From Alphaproteobacteria bacterium (lineage in GTDB: Bacteria > Pseudomonadota > Alphaproteobacteria > Rhizobiales > Hyphomicrobiaceae), in contig JAGVSR010000133.1 of the NCBI GenBank assembly GCA_019137195.1, positions 1-57,366 of the forward strand: DNA of 57,366 nt, in the 5' to 3' direction. Positions 1 to 8,653 of the stretch are shown here, piece after piece (positions within the stretch are counted from its first letter, which is position 1; each line of letters opens with the position of its first letter). Below the pieces are notes generated by a model. That model did no database searches and was not told the DNA's origin. It worked only from the letters and a program-made list of their open reading frames with translations. The position numbers and the translations under genes are program-made.

Positions 1-5
1 GCTTG

Positions 6-34
6 GGCCCGGCACCGGTCATCGGTGCCGGGCC
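6..34. terminator. Perfect 12-bp hairpin upstream of the stress protein gene
   Basis: Positions 6-17 are the exact reverse complement of 23-34, with a five-base loop. The hairpin lies about 40 bases before the usp start. It has no T-tract, so it could be the terminator of a gene lying before the window, or a leader structure of usp. The function is inferred from shape and place only. Confidence 0.4.
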
Positions 35-72
35 ATGACACGGGTTGCGAACACACAAATAGGAGACGGGAT

Positions 73-486
73 ATGACCAAGAAAATCTTGTGTGCGGTGG
101 ACGGCTCGGACCACTCGAGACGGGCGATCGCAGTCGCTTCAGAGTTGGCTAAAGCCGTCGGCGGGGAGCTCAATCTGCTGGTCGTCGATCAGGTATCGTT
201 CGATGGTCGCAGCGCGCCGGTCCATCGTCTGAATCATTCCGGCGTGACGGAGATCCTCGAGGCCGCGAGGACGGTCGCTGCGGCGGCCGGCTACCCGGAG
301 CCGAAGCTGACGGCGCTCGCCAGCCGTGACGTTGCGCGCGGCATCCTCAATTTCGCCGAGGAGCACAACGTGGACCATATCGTCGTCGGTACCGGCGAGA
401 AGGGCACGGCCACGCGTCTGGTCGTTGGCTCGGTCTCACACGATCTCGTGGGGCGCGCGCACTGCAGCGTGCCCGTCGCGCATTAG
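73..486 (+). CDS. Universal stress protein (UspA family)
   Basis: 137-residue single-domain UspA-fold protein, the usual length for the family. The N-terminus (KKILCAVDGSDHSRRA) is the typical first beta strand and nucleotide-contacting loop with its conserved Asp. The C-terminal part has GTGEKGTATRLVVGSVS, which matches the G-x2-G-x9-G-S/T phosphate-binding motif of ATP-binding members. The reading frame is open further upstream, but the ATG at 73 has an AGGAGA Shine-Dalgarno sequence about ten bases before it and starts exactly at the family's N-terminus. These cytosolic proteins are generally induced by starvation or stress; the specific role here is unknown. The gene appears to stand alone. 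Confidence 0.88.
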   Translation: MTKKILCAVDGSDHSRRAIAVASELAKAVGGELNLLVVDQVSFDGRSAPVHRLNHSGVTEILEAARTVAAAAGYPEPKLTALASRDVARGILNFAEEHNVDHIVVGTGEKGTATRLVVGSVSHDLVGRAHCSVPVAH

Positions 487-852
487 GCTGGTGCCGGTGG
501 CCCGTGTGCTCGCAGGGTGCTGGGCGTCACAGGGGACACGACTCAATCGGGCGCCGTCTCGCCGCCGTTCGCATCGTGATGCCGCGCACTCTTGTGAGCG
601 TGAATGATCCGACTTGTCGGTTCAGCGTGGTGGGACACGTGCAGACGAACGGTATCGTTTCGACGAGCTAGAAGCCGCCGCGCCTCGACTTGTCGCCTCC
701 GACCGCGGGCTGCGGAACGTAAATCGCGCTCGGCGTCCGTGTGAACGCCCGGTGCGATCTGAGCGGTCCGTGGATCCGCCTCGAGACGGAGGTGCTAGGA
801 ACCAATATCGCCTCCGTGGCCACCTCAGTGGCGGCGGGTGGGTCACTGGCAG
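487..852. other. Intergenic, no gene seen
   Basis: 366 bases between the convergent stress protein and flavin reductase genes. The short open frames here have no family features. The only structure seen is a weak hairpin at 819-832 (GCCAC/GTGGC), which may help end transcription of either gene. Confidence 0.5.
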
Positions 853-1395
853 CTAGAGGCCCGCGGGCAGCTTGGAGGCCATCATCTTTTTGCGATCGAG
901 CTTCCGGCCATCGACGACGAAAGTGCCGTCGCCGACCGCGTGAACCGTGCGCTTCTCTTTTCGCGCCGGATCAATGTGGGCTGCTAGGGCCTCAAGCACG
1001 ACAATGTTGTGCTTGGCAACAATGTCTACGACCTTGCACTCGATGTTGGCCAGGCACTCGGCGATCAACGGTGCTTTGACGACCTTGCCGCCGATAGCAG
1101 TGAGCTTGAACTTGGCGAACTTGTCGCTATCAGCACCGGAGCAGGTCCCAATCCCGACAACGCGGTCAAGCAGATCGACCGTCGGAATGGCGATAACGCA
1201 CTCCCTGGTCTTCTGCATGGCCGCAAACGAGTAGTTCCATGGGCCCGTCGCGACAGCGAACACGGGGGTGAAGTCCAACACCATGGTCCACGAGATGGTC
1301 ATGATATTGCTCTTGCCCCGGTCGTGAGTCGTGACGAGCACCACGGGCCCCGGTTCGATCAGCGTAAAGGCTCTGCTCAACTTCATCGAACGCAT
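853..1395 (-). CDS. Flavin reductase-like, FMN-binding split-barrel protein
   Basis: 180 residues resembling the flavin reductase / flavoredoxin (DIM6/NTAB) family, which binds FMN in a split beta-barrel and uses NAD(P)H or a partner protein as electron source. Family features seen: the N-terminal PGPVVLVTTHD strand followed by NIMTISWTMVLDFTPV, the region that contacts FMN phosphate, then WNYSFAAMQKTRECVIAIP and a GxxSGxxxDKFAKF-like segment (GTCSGADSDKFAKF), all in family order. The start may be the annotated ATG or the ATG three codons later (MKLSRAF). There is no operon partner, so the substrate cannot be inferred. It is convergent with usp. Confidence 0.82.
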   Translation of the reverse strand: MRSMKLSRAFTLIEPGPVVLVTTHDRGKSNIMTISWTMVLDFTPVFAVATGPWNYSFAAMQKTRECVIAIPTVDLLDRVVGIGTCSGADSDKFAKFKLTAIGGKVVKAPLIAECLANIECKVVDIVAKHNIVVLEALAAHIDPARKEKRTVHAVGDGTFVVDGRKLDRKKMMASKLPAGL

Positions 1396-1808
1396 GCAGG
1401 CATCTCCGGAACGCTACTGCGGGCTCGAGGCAACGATGTCAGGGATGCTGTTGCTGCTCAAGGCGGCGCGAGAGCGGTAGCAAAACTCCGGGCAGCGGAC
1501 ATCCGAGCACGCATGATGGCCGAACGCTGCGGCCCCGTCGCCGATGTCGCCTCACGGGATCGGTCATCGATCAGCCCGCAATGCGGACGGTCACGATGGC
1601 GCGGAACCCTTTTCGACAGGGTGATCCTTGCTGCGGCTGCAGAGGGATGCTCCCGAGCCCGTCGCGCCGCCGCCTTTGCATCGAGGTGGCGGAGGTGTCC
1701 TGAACCAGGCTGTCCCCGGACGGGTCAGCGAGGGTAGGTCAAGATGCAGGGATCTTGTCTCGGTCGCTGCAAAGATCGGGTTTGCGATCAATGGGTTGAG
1801 TTTGCGTT
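1396..1808. other. Intergenic, no gene seen
   Basis: 413 bases between the start of the flavin reductase gene and the 3' end of tRNA-Ser, both on the minus strand. The open frames have no recognisable family features and arginine-rich compositions typical of shadows. It should contain the flavin reductase promoter, but no clear -35/-10 pair could be picked out. Confidence 0.45.
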
Positions 1809-1898
1809 TGGCGGATGGGGAGGGATTCGAACCCCCGGTGAACTTGCGCCCACGGCGGTTTTCAAGACCGCTGCCATAAACCACTCGGCCACCCATCC
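1809..1898 (-). tRNA. tRNA-Ser (anticodon UGA)
   Basis: On the minus strand the acceptor arm GGATGGG (from 1898) pairs with CCCATCC, followed by discriminator G and an encoded CCA (1809-1811). The anticodon stem is GCGGT/ACCGC around loop CTTGAAA, giving anticodon TGA. The long variable arm (CGTGGGCGCAAGTTCACCG) is diagnostic of a class II tRNA such as serine. The T-arm loop is GTTCGAATC. The 90-nt length fits. Confidence 0.96.
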
Positions 1899-2324
1899 GT
1901 CGGGCCGGACGCAGGGCGCCCAGCCGGTTCGAAGCCCGGCGACCCTATACGGCCCGGCGCGGCACCTCAAGCCGCGTCGGCTTCCAGTCAGGTGGCGGGG
2001 GAACGAGACCGGTGGGACGGCGTCGCGAGGTCCCTATGACGTTGTCAGGATCGAGGCGAGGTCGAAGCCCCCCTGCTCGAAGGATCGGCACGCACCCGGG
2101 CCCGCGCCGACGACCCACAGACAAGCTATTGCAGCGGCGACGGCGGGGCATCGTCCCGACCGCAGCAAGGCCGCCCGGCTGTTGGTTTCAAGTCGATAGA
2201 ATTTGAACGAATTCCTTCAAGGGACCCTCACGAGGCTCTGTCATAGTGGTCTCCTACCTCCAGGGGGCCTCGCAGAGGGGCCCGCGGCGGATCGGGACGG
2301 ACGGCTCTCATCGGGCCGACGGGG
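1899..2324. other. Intergenic, no gene seen
   Basis: 426 bases between the divergent tRNA-Ser and rlpA genes. It must hold the tRNA promoter (reading left) and the rlpA promoter. A short AT-richer stretch at about 2195-2220 stands out in the GC-rich sequence and could be part of a promoter, but no convincing consensus is visible. Confidence 0.4.
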
Positions 2325-3107
2325 ATGGCTTCAATGGACGATTGCTCTCGTCCCGGCTCGCGGCACAGCGAGGCGGGAAACGATATCTCACGGCCGTTGC
2401 GGAACCGGCACAAGCACCGGTGGCCATCGATCGTGCGCCTGGCTCTCGCGGCGGCCGCCGCTCTCAGCGCAGCGGGTTGCGCCAGCACGCGGCCGGCAAC
2501 AAGCAGCTACAACCCACCAGCATCGCCGCGGGTCGCGAGTGGACTGGGCGGAGCGGAAATGCCGAAGGGCGGCGGCGTGGCCAAGCTCGGACAACCCTAC
2601 TCGGTCGGCGGCCGGGTCTACGTGCCGCGGGTGGAGCCGGGTTACGACCGGCGCGGTCTGGCCTCCTGGTACGGCGACGACTTCCACGGCCGGCGCACCG
2701 CCAACGGCGAGATCTATGACATGAACGCGTTGACGGCTGCGCACCCCACCATGCCGCTGCCGTCCTACGCCTATGTCACCAACCTTTCCAACGGGCGCAC
2801 GATTCTCGTTCGGGTGAACGACCGCGGACCCTATGTCGACGACCGCATCATGGATCTGTCGCGCGCATCGGCGGACGCGCTCGGCCTGCGGGGACGGGGC
2901 ATCGGTAGCGTCCGCGTGCGCTATGCAGGTCCAGCACCCCTTGACGGCAACGACAGGCGCGAACGGCAGTTCCTCGCCCAGCAGTCTACCGGTCGCGGGC
3001 CGACGCTCGCTGCGGCCACGGCAGAGGCCGGTGGCGCATGGCCCAGGGCCGCGACGACCGGCGTGTGGTCGGCGACGGCATACCGAGCGCAGGTCGCGTC
3101 GCGGTGA
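2325..3107 (+). CDS. rlpA: RlpA-like septal ring lytic transglycosylase lipoprotein
   Basis: RlpA proteins cleave glycan strands lacking stem peptides, usually at the division septum. The protein has a hydrophobic stretch ending in the lipobox LSAAGC (Cys52 from this start), so it is a predicted lipoprotein. A double-psi beta-barrel domain follows at about residues 105-205: GLASWYGDDFHGRRTANGE, then VNDRGPYVDDRIMDLS with the conserved Asp. The tail of about 55 residues is low-complexity and no SPOR domain is present, unlike E. coli RlpA. The start is uncertain: from this ATG about 36 residues precede the hydrophobic core, which is long for a lipoprotein signal, and a TTG at 2397 would give a more usual signal peptide. 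It precedes the D,D-carboxypeptidase gene on the same strand, an order that fits cell-wall remodelling. Confidence 0.88.
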   Translation: MASMDDCSRPGSRHSEAGNDISRPLRNRHKHRWPSIVRLALAAAAALSAAGCASTRPATSSYNPPASPRVASGLGGAEMPKGGGVAKLGQPYSVGGRVYVPRVEPGYDRRGLASWYGDDFHGRRTANGEIYDMNALTAAHPTMPLPSYAYVTNLSNGRTILVRVNDRGPYVDDRIMDLSRASADALGLRGRGIGSVRVRYAGPAPLDGNDRRERQFLAQQSTGRGPTLAAATAEAGGAWPRAATTGVWSATAYRAQVASR

Positions 3108-3253
3108 GAGATCCACCGTGCGTCGCGCGGGAGTCGAGGTCGACGCGGCGATGCGGGTTGACAGCGGCCCGGCCGTGACGGGATAGTCCCGACAGTCCAG
3201 CGCGGATTTTGTTTCTCCGGAACCGGAACTTCGCTCTGGTCCATTTTTGGGCC

Positions 3254-3296
3254 GCATTTTCTTCGACGAGTCGGTGTCCACTTGGTCGGAAAATGC
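3254..3296. repeat. Palindromic intergenic repeat (GCATTTTC...GAAAATGC)
   Basis: GCATTTTC at 3254 and GAAAATGC ending at 3296 form the outer arms of an imperfect palindrome with partly matching inner arms (TTCGACGA and TTGGTCG). From memory this resembles a dispersed palindromic element found in many Hyphomicrobiales intergenic regions, often followed by TCTAG as here. It sits just upstream of the carboxypeptidase start, so it would be in that gene's leader or promoter. Only one copy was noticed in the window. Confidence 0.55.
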
Positions 3297-3320
3297 TCTA
3301 GGGCAGCTCGGACAACGCGA

Positions 3321-4538
3321 ATGATCGCTACTCTCGGGACGACGGCGGCGGTCCGTCTGCTCGCGGCTCTCGCTTCGGTGCTCGGCCTCGTCGTCTTCGG
3401 CGTCGGCGCGGCCTCGGCACAGCAAACGGGCGAGCTCGTGACCAAGGCCCGCAACGCCATCCTCATCGACTACGAGACCGGCGCCACAATCTTCCAGAAG
3501 GCGGCCGACGAGCTGGTGCCGCCGGCGTCCATGAGCAAGCTCATGACGGTCGCCGTGCTATTCAAGTCGCTGCGCGACGGCAAGGTCAACGCGTCGGACG
3601 AGTTTACGGTGAGCGAGAACGCCTGGCGCAAGGGTGGCGCGCCGTCGGGCACGTCGGCCATGTTCGTGCCGATCAACACCAAGGCGCGCGTGGACGAGCT
3701 CATCCAGGGCATGATCGTGCAGTCCGGGAACGACGCCTGTATTGCCGTCGCCGAGGCGCTCGCCGGTACGGAGGCGAACTTCACCAAGATGATGACGGAC
3801 GAGGCGCGCCGTATCGGGCTTGCCAAGTCGACGTTCGCGAACTCGACCGGATTGCCGGCCGAGGGACATCTGATGACCGCGCGCGAACTCGCGGCCCTCG
3901 CCCGGCACATCATCCGGACCTATCCCGAACTCTATAAAATATTCGCGCAGAAGGAGTTCCAGTACAAGAAGTACCGCTTCTTCAATCGCAACCCGCTGCT
4001 CGGTAGCGAGCTCAATGTGGACGGTCTCAAGACCGGCCATACCAAGGATGCCGGCTATGGCATCGTATTCTCGGCAGTCAACGACGGCCGGCGGCTCATC
4101 GGTGTGGTGATGGGGCTCGGGAGCGAAAAGGAGCGCCGGGAGGAGAGCCGCAAGGTTCTCGAGTGGGGGATCAAGAGTGCGGCCAGCCTGAAGCTGTTCG
4201 AGGCCGACGAGGAGGTGGGCTTCGCCCGCGTCTGGGGCGGCAGCCGGTGGTACGTGCCGCTAACCGGCAACGGACCGCTCGAGGTGGTGCTGCCTCGCTT
4301 CCCGGCCAACCAGAAGCTCAAGGGCGAGATCGTCTACGCGGGGCCCTTGAAACCGCCGCTGAAAAAGGGCGACGAGGTCGCCCGGCTCCGGGTGTCGAGC
4401 CTTGGTCCGTCCGGCGGAGAGCCGACGGCTACGAGCGAGGTTCCACTCTACGCGGCGACCGATGTCGAGCCGGCCGGCTTCGTGTGGAGGGGGCTCGATT
4501 CGCTCGTCTACCTCGCGCTCCGCTGGGCGCATTTGTGA
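3321..4538 (+). CDS. dacA: D-alanyl-D-alanine carboxypeptidase (low-molecular-mass PBP, S11)
   Basis: Periplasmic serine peptidase that removes the terminal D-Ala from peptidoglycan stem peptides and so controls cross-linking. From the ATG at 3321 the protein has 405 residues. It has a signal peptide ending near ASAQQ, then the three active-site motifs in order: S70-MSK-K73 (SxxK), S135-G-N137 (SxN) and K237-T-G239 (KTG), and a C-terminal beta-rich domain ending in a hydrophobic helix (FVWRGLDSLVYLALRW) that could be the membrane anchor of this family. A longer frame opens at a TTG at 3282, but the ATG leads directly into the signal peptide. The symbol dacA versus dacC/F is a family-level guess. 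Confidence 0.93.
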   Translation: MIATLGTTAAVRLLAALASVLGLVVFGVGAASAQQTGELVTKARNAILIDYETGATIFQKAADELVPPASMSKLMTVAVLFKSLRDGKVNASDEFTVSENAWRKGGAPSGTSAMFVPINTKARVDELIQGMIVQSGNDACIAVAEALAGTEANFTKMMTDEARRIGLAKSTFANSTGLPAEGHLMTARELAALARHIIRTYPELYKIFAQKEFQYKKYRFFNRNPLLGSELNVDGLKTGHTKDAGYGIVFSAVNDGRRLIGVVMGLGSEKERREESRKVLEWGIKSAASLKLFEADEEVGFARVWGGSRWYVPLTGNGPLEVVLPRFPANQKLKGEIVYAGPLKPPLKKGDEVARLRVSSLGPSGGEPTATSEVPLYAATDVEPAGFVWRGLDSLVYLALRWAHL

Positions 4539-4674
4539 TGTGCTTCGACGCATAGGCTGGAGCGAGCGAGGCGAAGCCGACCGAGGCGAGGTCCGACAAC
4601 TTTCGTGCGCCTCGTGAGCGCCCTCTGGCCGGGCGGGCTTCAACTCGGGCCCGAAGACCGCTAGTGTCGGTCCC

Positions 4675-5385
4675 ATGAATCGCGGGAAATTCATTACCTT
4701 GGAGGGCGGCGAGGGCTCCGGCAAGTCGACCCAGGCGCGGGTCCTCGCCGAGCGTCTCGCCCAGGAGCACGGCATTACAGTCCTGGTTACTCGGGAGCCG
4801 GGCGGCACGCCCTTCGCGGAGCGTCTGCGCGAGGCGATCCTCGATCCTGCAACCGGCAGCCATTCGGCACTGGCCGAGGCACTCGTTTTCTTTGCGGCGA
4901 GGGCCGACCACCTCGACAACCGTATCCTGCCCGCGCTCGCCAAGGGCGAGTGGGTCGTGTGCGACCGGTTCTCGGACTCGACCCGCGTCTACCAGGGCCA
5001 CGCCGGCGCGGTCGATCCGCGCGTTCTCGACGCGCTCGACCTGATCGTCGGGAAGGCGGCCCGCCCCGACCTCACGCTCGTCATCGATGTGCCGGCCGAG
5101 GTCGGGCTCGCGCGGGCGGCCTTGCGCCGGGGCACGGCTGGGCAGCCGTCCTCAGCCGCAGCGACGGCCGGTGCGGGACAGCGCAAGGTCGAGGGGCTCA
5201 TGGCAGACCGCTTCGAGGGCCGGGATCTCGGGTATCACAAGCGTTTGCGGGAGGGTTTTCTCGCCATTGCCGCTGCCGAGCCCGAGCGCTGCGCCGTCAT
5301 CGACGGCACCAAGACGCCCGAGCAGGTCGCGCGTCTCGTTTGGCAGGCAGTCTCGGAACGGCTCGTGCGCGGGGCGCGTACATAA
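4675..5385 (+). CDS. tmk: Thymidylate kinase
   Basis: Phosphorylates dTMP to dTDP with ATP, the last specific step of dTTP supply, in the cytosol. 236 residues. Walker A is GGEGSGKST near residue 11, followed by REPGGTPFAERLR, the dTMP-binding region, and DRFSDSTRVYQG, the DR(Y/F)xxS motif. The lid region (about 155-175) contains a Gly/Ala/Ser-rich insert (TAGQPSSAAATAGAG), making it a little longer than the usual 205-215 residues. The stop overlaps the holB start by one base (TAATG), so translation is likely coupled; tmk-holB is a common bacterial pair. Confidence 0.96.
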   Translation: MNRGKFITLEGGEGSGKSTQARVLAERLAQEHGITVLVTREPGGTPFAERLREAILDPATGSHSALAEALVFFAARADHLDNRILPALAKGEWVVCDRFSDSTRVYQGHAGAVDPRVLDALDLIVGKAARPDLTLVIDVPAEVGLARAALRRGTAGQPSSAAATAGAGQRKVEGLMADRFEGRDLGYHKRLREGFLAIAAAEPERCAVIDGTKTPEQVARLVWQAVSERLVRGART

Positions 5386-6518
5386 TGGCTCGTGCGCCGG
5401 TTGCCGCGGAGATCGAGGAGCTTCCCGAGCCCGACCGGGTCGAGGGTTTCCCGCACCCTCGCACGACCGCCAATCTCTTCGGTCAGGACGCCGCCGAGCG
5501 CACACTGCTCAAGGCGTTCGAGAGCGGACGGATGCACCATGGCTGGCTCATCGCCGGACCAGAGGGGATCGGCAAGGCGACGCTCGCCTACCGGTTCGCC
5601 AAGTTCCTTCTCGCCGCGGTCCACGACCGAGATGCTTTCGGGGGCACGCTGGCGGTCGCTGCCGACGTACCGGCGGCACGGCAGGTGATCGCGCAGGCCC
5701 ACCCAGGCCTGCTCGTGCTGCGGCGGCCGTACGACTTCAAGACAAAGAAGCTCAAGACCGAGATCACCGTCGACGAGGCGCGCCGGCTGGCCGGCTTCCT
5801 GCACCTTACGCCAGATCAGGATGCGTGGCGGGTCGTAATCGTCGACACGGCGGACGAGCTCTCGATCTCGGCAGCGAACGCGCTCCTGAAGTCGCTCGAG
5901 GAGCCGCCGCCGCAAACGGTGTTCGTTCTCTTGACGTCGTATCCCGGTCGGCTCTTGCCGACGATCCGCTCGCGCTGCCGCCTGCTCGAGTTGCCCGCGC
6001 TGGCGCCGGACGCGTTGCGCAAGGCGGTGACACAGGCGATTGCGGCAAGCGGTGAGGAGAGTACGGCGAGCCTGCCCGCGGCCTCCGACTGGGACGAGCT
6101 ATTGCAGCTTGCGGACGGGAGCGTGCGCCGTCTGCTGGCACTGCATGCGGGTAGCGGACTGGAGCTCAACCGGCGTCTCGTCGCTGTCGTGAGGTCGCTG
6201 CCTATGCTCGACTGGGTCGAGGTACACCGGCTCGCTGACGATTTGTCGTCGCCGGCGGCAGACGCGCGGTTCGAGCTATTCTTCGGCCTGCTCTCCGGGC
6301 TCGTCGCGCGGCTGATCCGAGCGCGTGCGGGTGCGGGTGGGGCAAGCGGTGAGGCAGAACTCGCGGCCCGGCTGATCGGCGACGGCCGGCTGACCGCCTG
6401 GGCCGAGGCGTTCGAGGCGATGCACGCCGACAAGGCAACCGCGGACGCGTTGAATCTCGATCGTAAGTCTCTGATCCTTGGGTTGTTTTCTCGTTTGGCT
6501 GCGCTATCGCGCGGCTGA
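5385..6518 (+). CDS. holB: DNA polymerase III subunit delta'
   Basis: Clamp-loader subunit that works with gamma/tau and delta to load the beta clamp. From the ATG overlapping the tmk stop the protein has 377 residues. An AAA+ domain is seen: MHHGWLIAGPEGIGKATLAYRFAK contains a Walker A-like loop, and VDTADELSISAANALLKSLEEPP with LLTSYPGRLLPTIRSRCRLLEL carries the SRC motif region typical of delta' and gamma/tau. The four zinc-binding Cys of E. coli delta' are not evident, as in many alphaproteobacteria. The frame is open much further upstream inside tmk, but that part is tmk read out of frame. Confidence 0.93.
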   Translation: MARAPVAAEIEELPEPDRVEGFPHPRTTANLFGQDAAERTLLKAFESGRMHHGWLIAGPEGIGKATLAYRFAKFLLAAVHDRDAFGGTLAVAADVPAARQVIAQAHPGLLVLRRPYDFKTKKLKTEITVDEARRLAGFLHLTPDQDAWRVVIVDTADELSISAANALLKSLEEPPPQTVFVLLTSYPGRLLPTIRSRCRLLELPALAPDALRKAVTQAIAASGEESTASLPAASDWDELLQLADGSVRRLLALHAGSGLELNRRLVAVVRSLPMLDWVEVHRLADDLSSPAADARFELFFGLLSGLVARLIRARAGAGGASGEAELAARLIGDGRLTAWAEAFEAMHADKATADALNLDRKSLILGLFSRLAALSRG

Positions 6519-6595
6519 TCGACTGGTCTGCGACAAGCGCGCTTGCGCCGCCCGGCTTCGGCACTGTACGAGGATGGCCTGAGACGTCTTCATCC

Positions 6596-6735
6596 CCTCA
6601 CCCTAACCCTCGCCCTATGGAAGAGGGATCTTCGAGCGGCGCGTGTCGCGCGAACAGAATTCTCCGGCAACGCGTGCGATGGTCATGAGCGCCGGGTGGA
6701 TTTCCTCTCTCCCAGGGGCGAGGGTTAGGGTGAGG
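6596..6735. repeat. Inverted repeat pair framing the holB-metG spacer
   Basis: Positions 6596-6615 (CCTCACCCTAACCCTCGCCC) are the exact reverse complement of 6716-6735, a 20-bp arm pair separated by 100 bases. The sequence type (CCCTCACCCTAACCCTC) occurs as a dispersed intergenic repeat in many proteobacteria. The right arm ends 23 bases before the metG start, so a transcript could fold over the metG ribosome-binding region. Whether this is a mobile REP-like unit or a regulator is not known. Confidence 0.75.
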
Positions 6736-6758
6736 CGCCATTCGCCAAGGACCGCCCC

Positions 6759-8438
6759 ATGGCCGCGCCACGCTTCTACATCACGACCGCGATTTCCTAT
6801 CCGAACGGCGTGCCGCACATCGGTCATGCCTACGAGGCGATTGCGACCGATGCGGTCGCACGCTTCGAGCGTCTCGACGGCAAGGATGTGCTGTTCCTCA
6901 CCGGTACCGACGAGCACGGGCTCAAGATGAAGCAGACGGCGGCCAAGGAGGGAATGACGCCTCGTGCGCTCGCCGATCGCAATGCGGCGCGTTTCGTCGA
7001 GATGACCAAGGTGCTCGGTCTGTCCAACGACGACTTCATCCGCACGACCGAAGCCCGCCACTACGAGGCGTGCAGCGAGCTGTGGCGGCGCATGGAGAAG
7101 GCCGGCGACATCTTCAAGAAGAAGTACGGCGGCTGGTACTCGGTCCGCGACGAGACCTACTACAAGGAAAGCGAGACGGAGGTTCGCGAGGGAGCCCGCA
7201 TCGCGACGCCGACCGGCACACCGGTCGAGTGGACCGAGGAGGAGACCTATTTCTTCCGGCTGTCGGCCTATGGCGACAAGCTCCTCGCGCATTACGAAGC
7301 CAACCCGGACTTCATCCTGCCGGCCGAGCGGCGGAACGAGGTCGTCTCGTTCGTCCGAAGCGGACTCGAGGACCTCTCGATCTCGCGCTCGACACTCGAC
7401 TGGGGCATTCCCGTACCCGACGCGCCGGGGCACGTAATGTACGTGTGGATCGACGCGCTCAACAACTACGCGACGGCGACCGGCGTGCTGAACAAGGGCG
7501 ACAACCCGCGGAAGCTATTCTGGCCCGCGGACGTGCATATGATCGGCAAGGACATCGTGCGCTTCCACGCCATCTACTGGCCGGCATTCCTGATGAGCGC
7601 GGGCCTGGCTCTTCCGCGGCGCGTGTTCGCGCACGGGTTCGTTCTCAACAAGGGTGAGAAGATGTCGAAGTCGGTCGGCAACGTGGTCGACCCGTTCGAT
7701 CTCGTTCATGCCTACGGGCGCGAGGAGGTGCGCTACTTCTTCCTGCGCGAGGTCGTGTTCGGCCAGGACGGCAACTATTCGCCCGAAGCCATCGCCAATC
7801 GCATCAACGCCGATCTCGCCAACAACCTCGGCAACCTCGCGCAGCGCTCGCTGTCGATGATCTATAAGAACTGCGACGGCAAGATCCCGGCGCCTGGCCC
7901 GCTCTCGGCGGAGGACGAGGCGATGATCGCTGCCGCGGACGGGCTCTACGACAAGTGCCGCGAGGAGATGGCCACGCAGGGCATCACGCGCTATCTCGAC
8001 CAGGTGTGGGCGGTGATTGCGGAGGCCAACCGCTACTTCGCTGCCGAGGAGCCGTGGGTGAAGAAGAAGAGCGACCCCAAGCGCATGGAGACCATTCTCT
8101 ATGTGACGGCCGAGCTCGTCAGGCAGTTCGCGATCCTCATCCAGCCGGTGATGCCGGAGAGGGGCGGGAAGCTGCTCGACCAGCTGGCGGAGCCGGCCGA
8201 CAGGCGGAACTTTGCAGCGCTGGGCAAGGCCGGGCGGCTGGTGGGCGGGACGGCCATCGCCGAACCGCAGGGCCTGTTCCCTCGCTATGTCGATCCGTCG
8301 GAGGAGGTCGCGAAGAGCTCGGCCAACTCGAAGGAGGCGCAGGCAGCGGCCAAGGCTGCCAAGGAAGCCAAGAAGGCTGCCGAGCGGGAGAAGGCGAAGC
8401 GCGAGGCGGCTCAGAGGGGCGAGGCGAAGAAGAGCTGA
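6759..8438 (+). CDS. metG: Methionyl-tRNA synthetase
   Basis: Class I synthetase that charges tRNA-Met and initiator tRNA with methionine. 559 residues. Catalytic motifs: [11 protein letters not shown] (HIGH, residues 20-23) and [11 protein letters not shown] (KMSKS). The region after HIGH lacks the paired CxxC zinc knuckles of the E. coli type, as in the shorter bacterial MetG form of about 510-520 residues. The anticodon-binding helices follow (about 375-500). The last 45 residues form an unusual Lys/Ala/Glu-rich helix ([19 protein letters not shown]) instead of the Trbp111-like tRNA-binding domain. The ATG follows an inverted repeat. metG-tatD-MBL is a common order. Confidence 0.97.
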   Translation: MAAPRFYITTAISYPNGVPHIGHAYEAIATDAVARFERLDGKDVLFLTGTDEHGLKMKQTAAKEGMTPRALADRNAARFVEMTKVLGLSNDDFIRTTEARHYEACSELWRRMEKAGDIFKKKYGGWYSVRDETYYKESETEVREGARIATPTGTPVEWTEEETYFFRLSAYGDKLLAHYEANPDFILPAERRNEVVSFVRSGLEDLSISRSTLDWGIPVPDAPGHVMYVWIDALNNYATATGVLNKGDNPRKLFWPADVHMIGKDIVRFHAIYWPAFLMSAGLALPRRVFAHGFVLNKGEKMSKSVGNVVDPFDLVHAYGREEVRYFFLREVVFGQDGNYSPEAIANRINADLANNLGNLAQRSLSMIYKNCDGKIPAPGPLSAEDEAMIAAADGLYDKCREEMATQGITRYLDQVWAVIAEANRYFAAEEPWVKKKSDPKRMETILYVTAELVRQFAILIQPVMPERGGKLLDQLAEPADRRNFAALGKAGRLVGGTAIAEPQGLFPRYVDPSEEVAKSSANSKEAQAAAKAAKEAKKAAEREKAKREAAQRGEAKKS

Positions 8439-8579
8439 GTCGGCTCGCCGCGTCCTGCCCTCAGGGCCGCGGTAGGAAGTTGGGGTGGGGGCGCTGCGGT
8501 TGAACCGAGGAACCCGAACGTCACTGCCCGAGGCCGACCGGAGGTGTGTGCCGCCGCCGACGCCATGGCCCTGCCGGTC

Positions 8580-8598
8580 GCGCCTCAAGGTGAGGCGC
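8580..8598. terminator. Small hairpin between metG and tatD
   Basis: GCGCCTCA at 8580-8587 pairs with TGAGGCGC at 8591-8598 around a three-base loop. No T-tract follows. It could slow or end transcription after metG, or be incidental in GC-rich DNA. Confidence 0.3.
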
Positions 8599-8653
8599 GC
8601 GGTCGGCCGGTGCGGGATTACTTGAGATACGAACGAGCTTAGAACCCATAACG

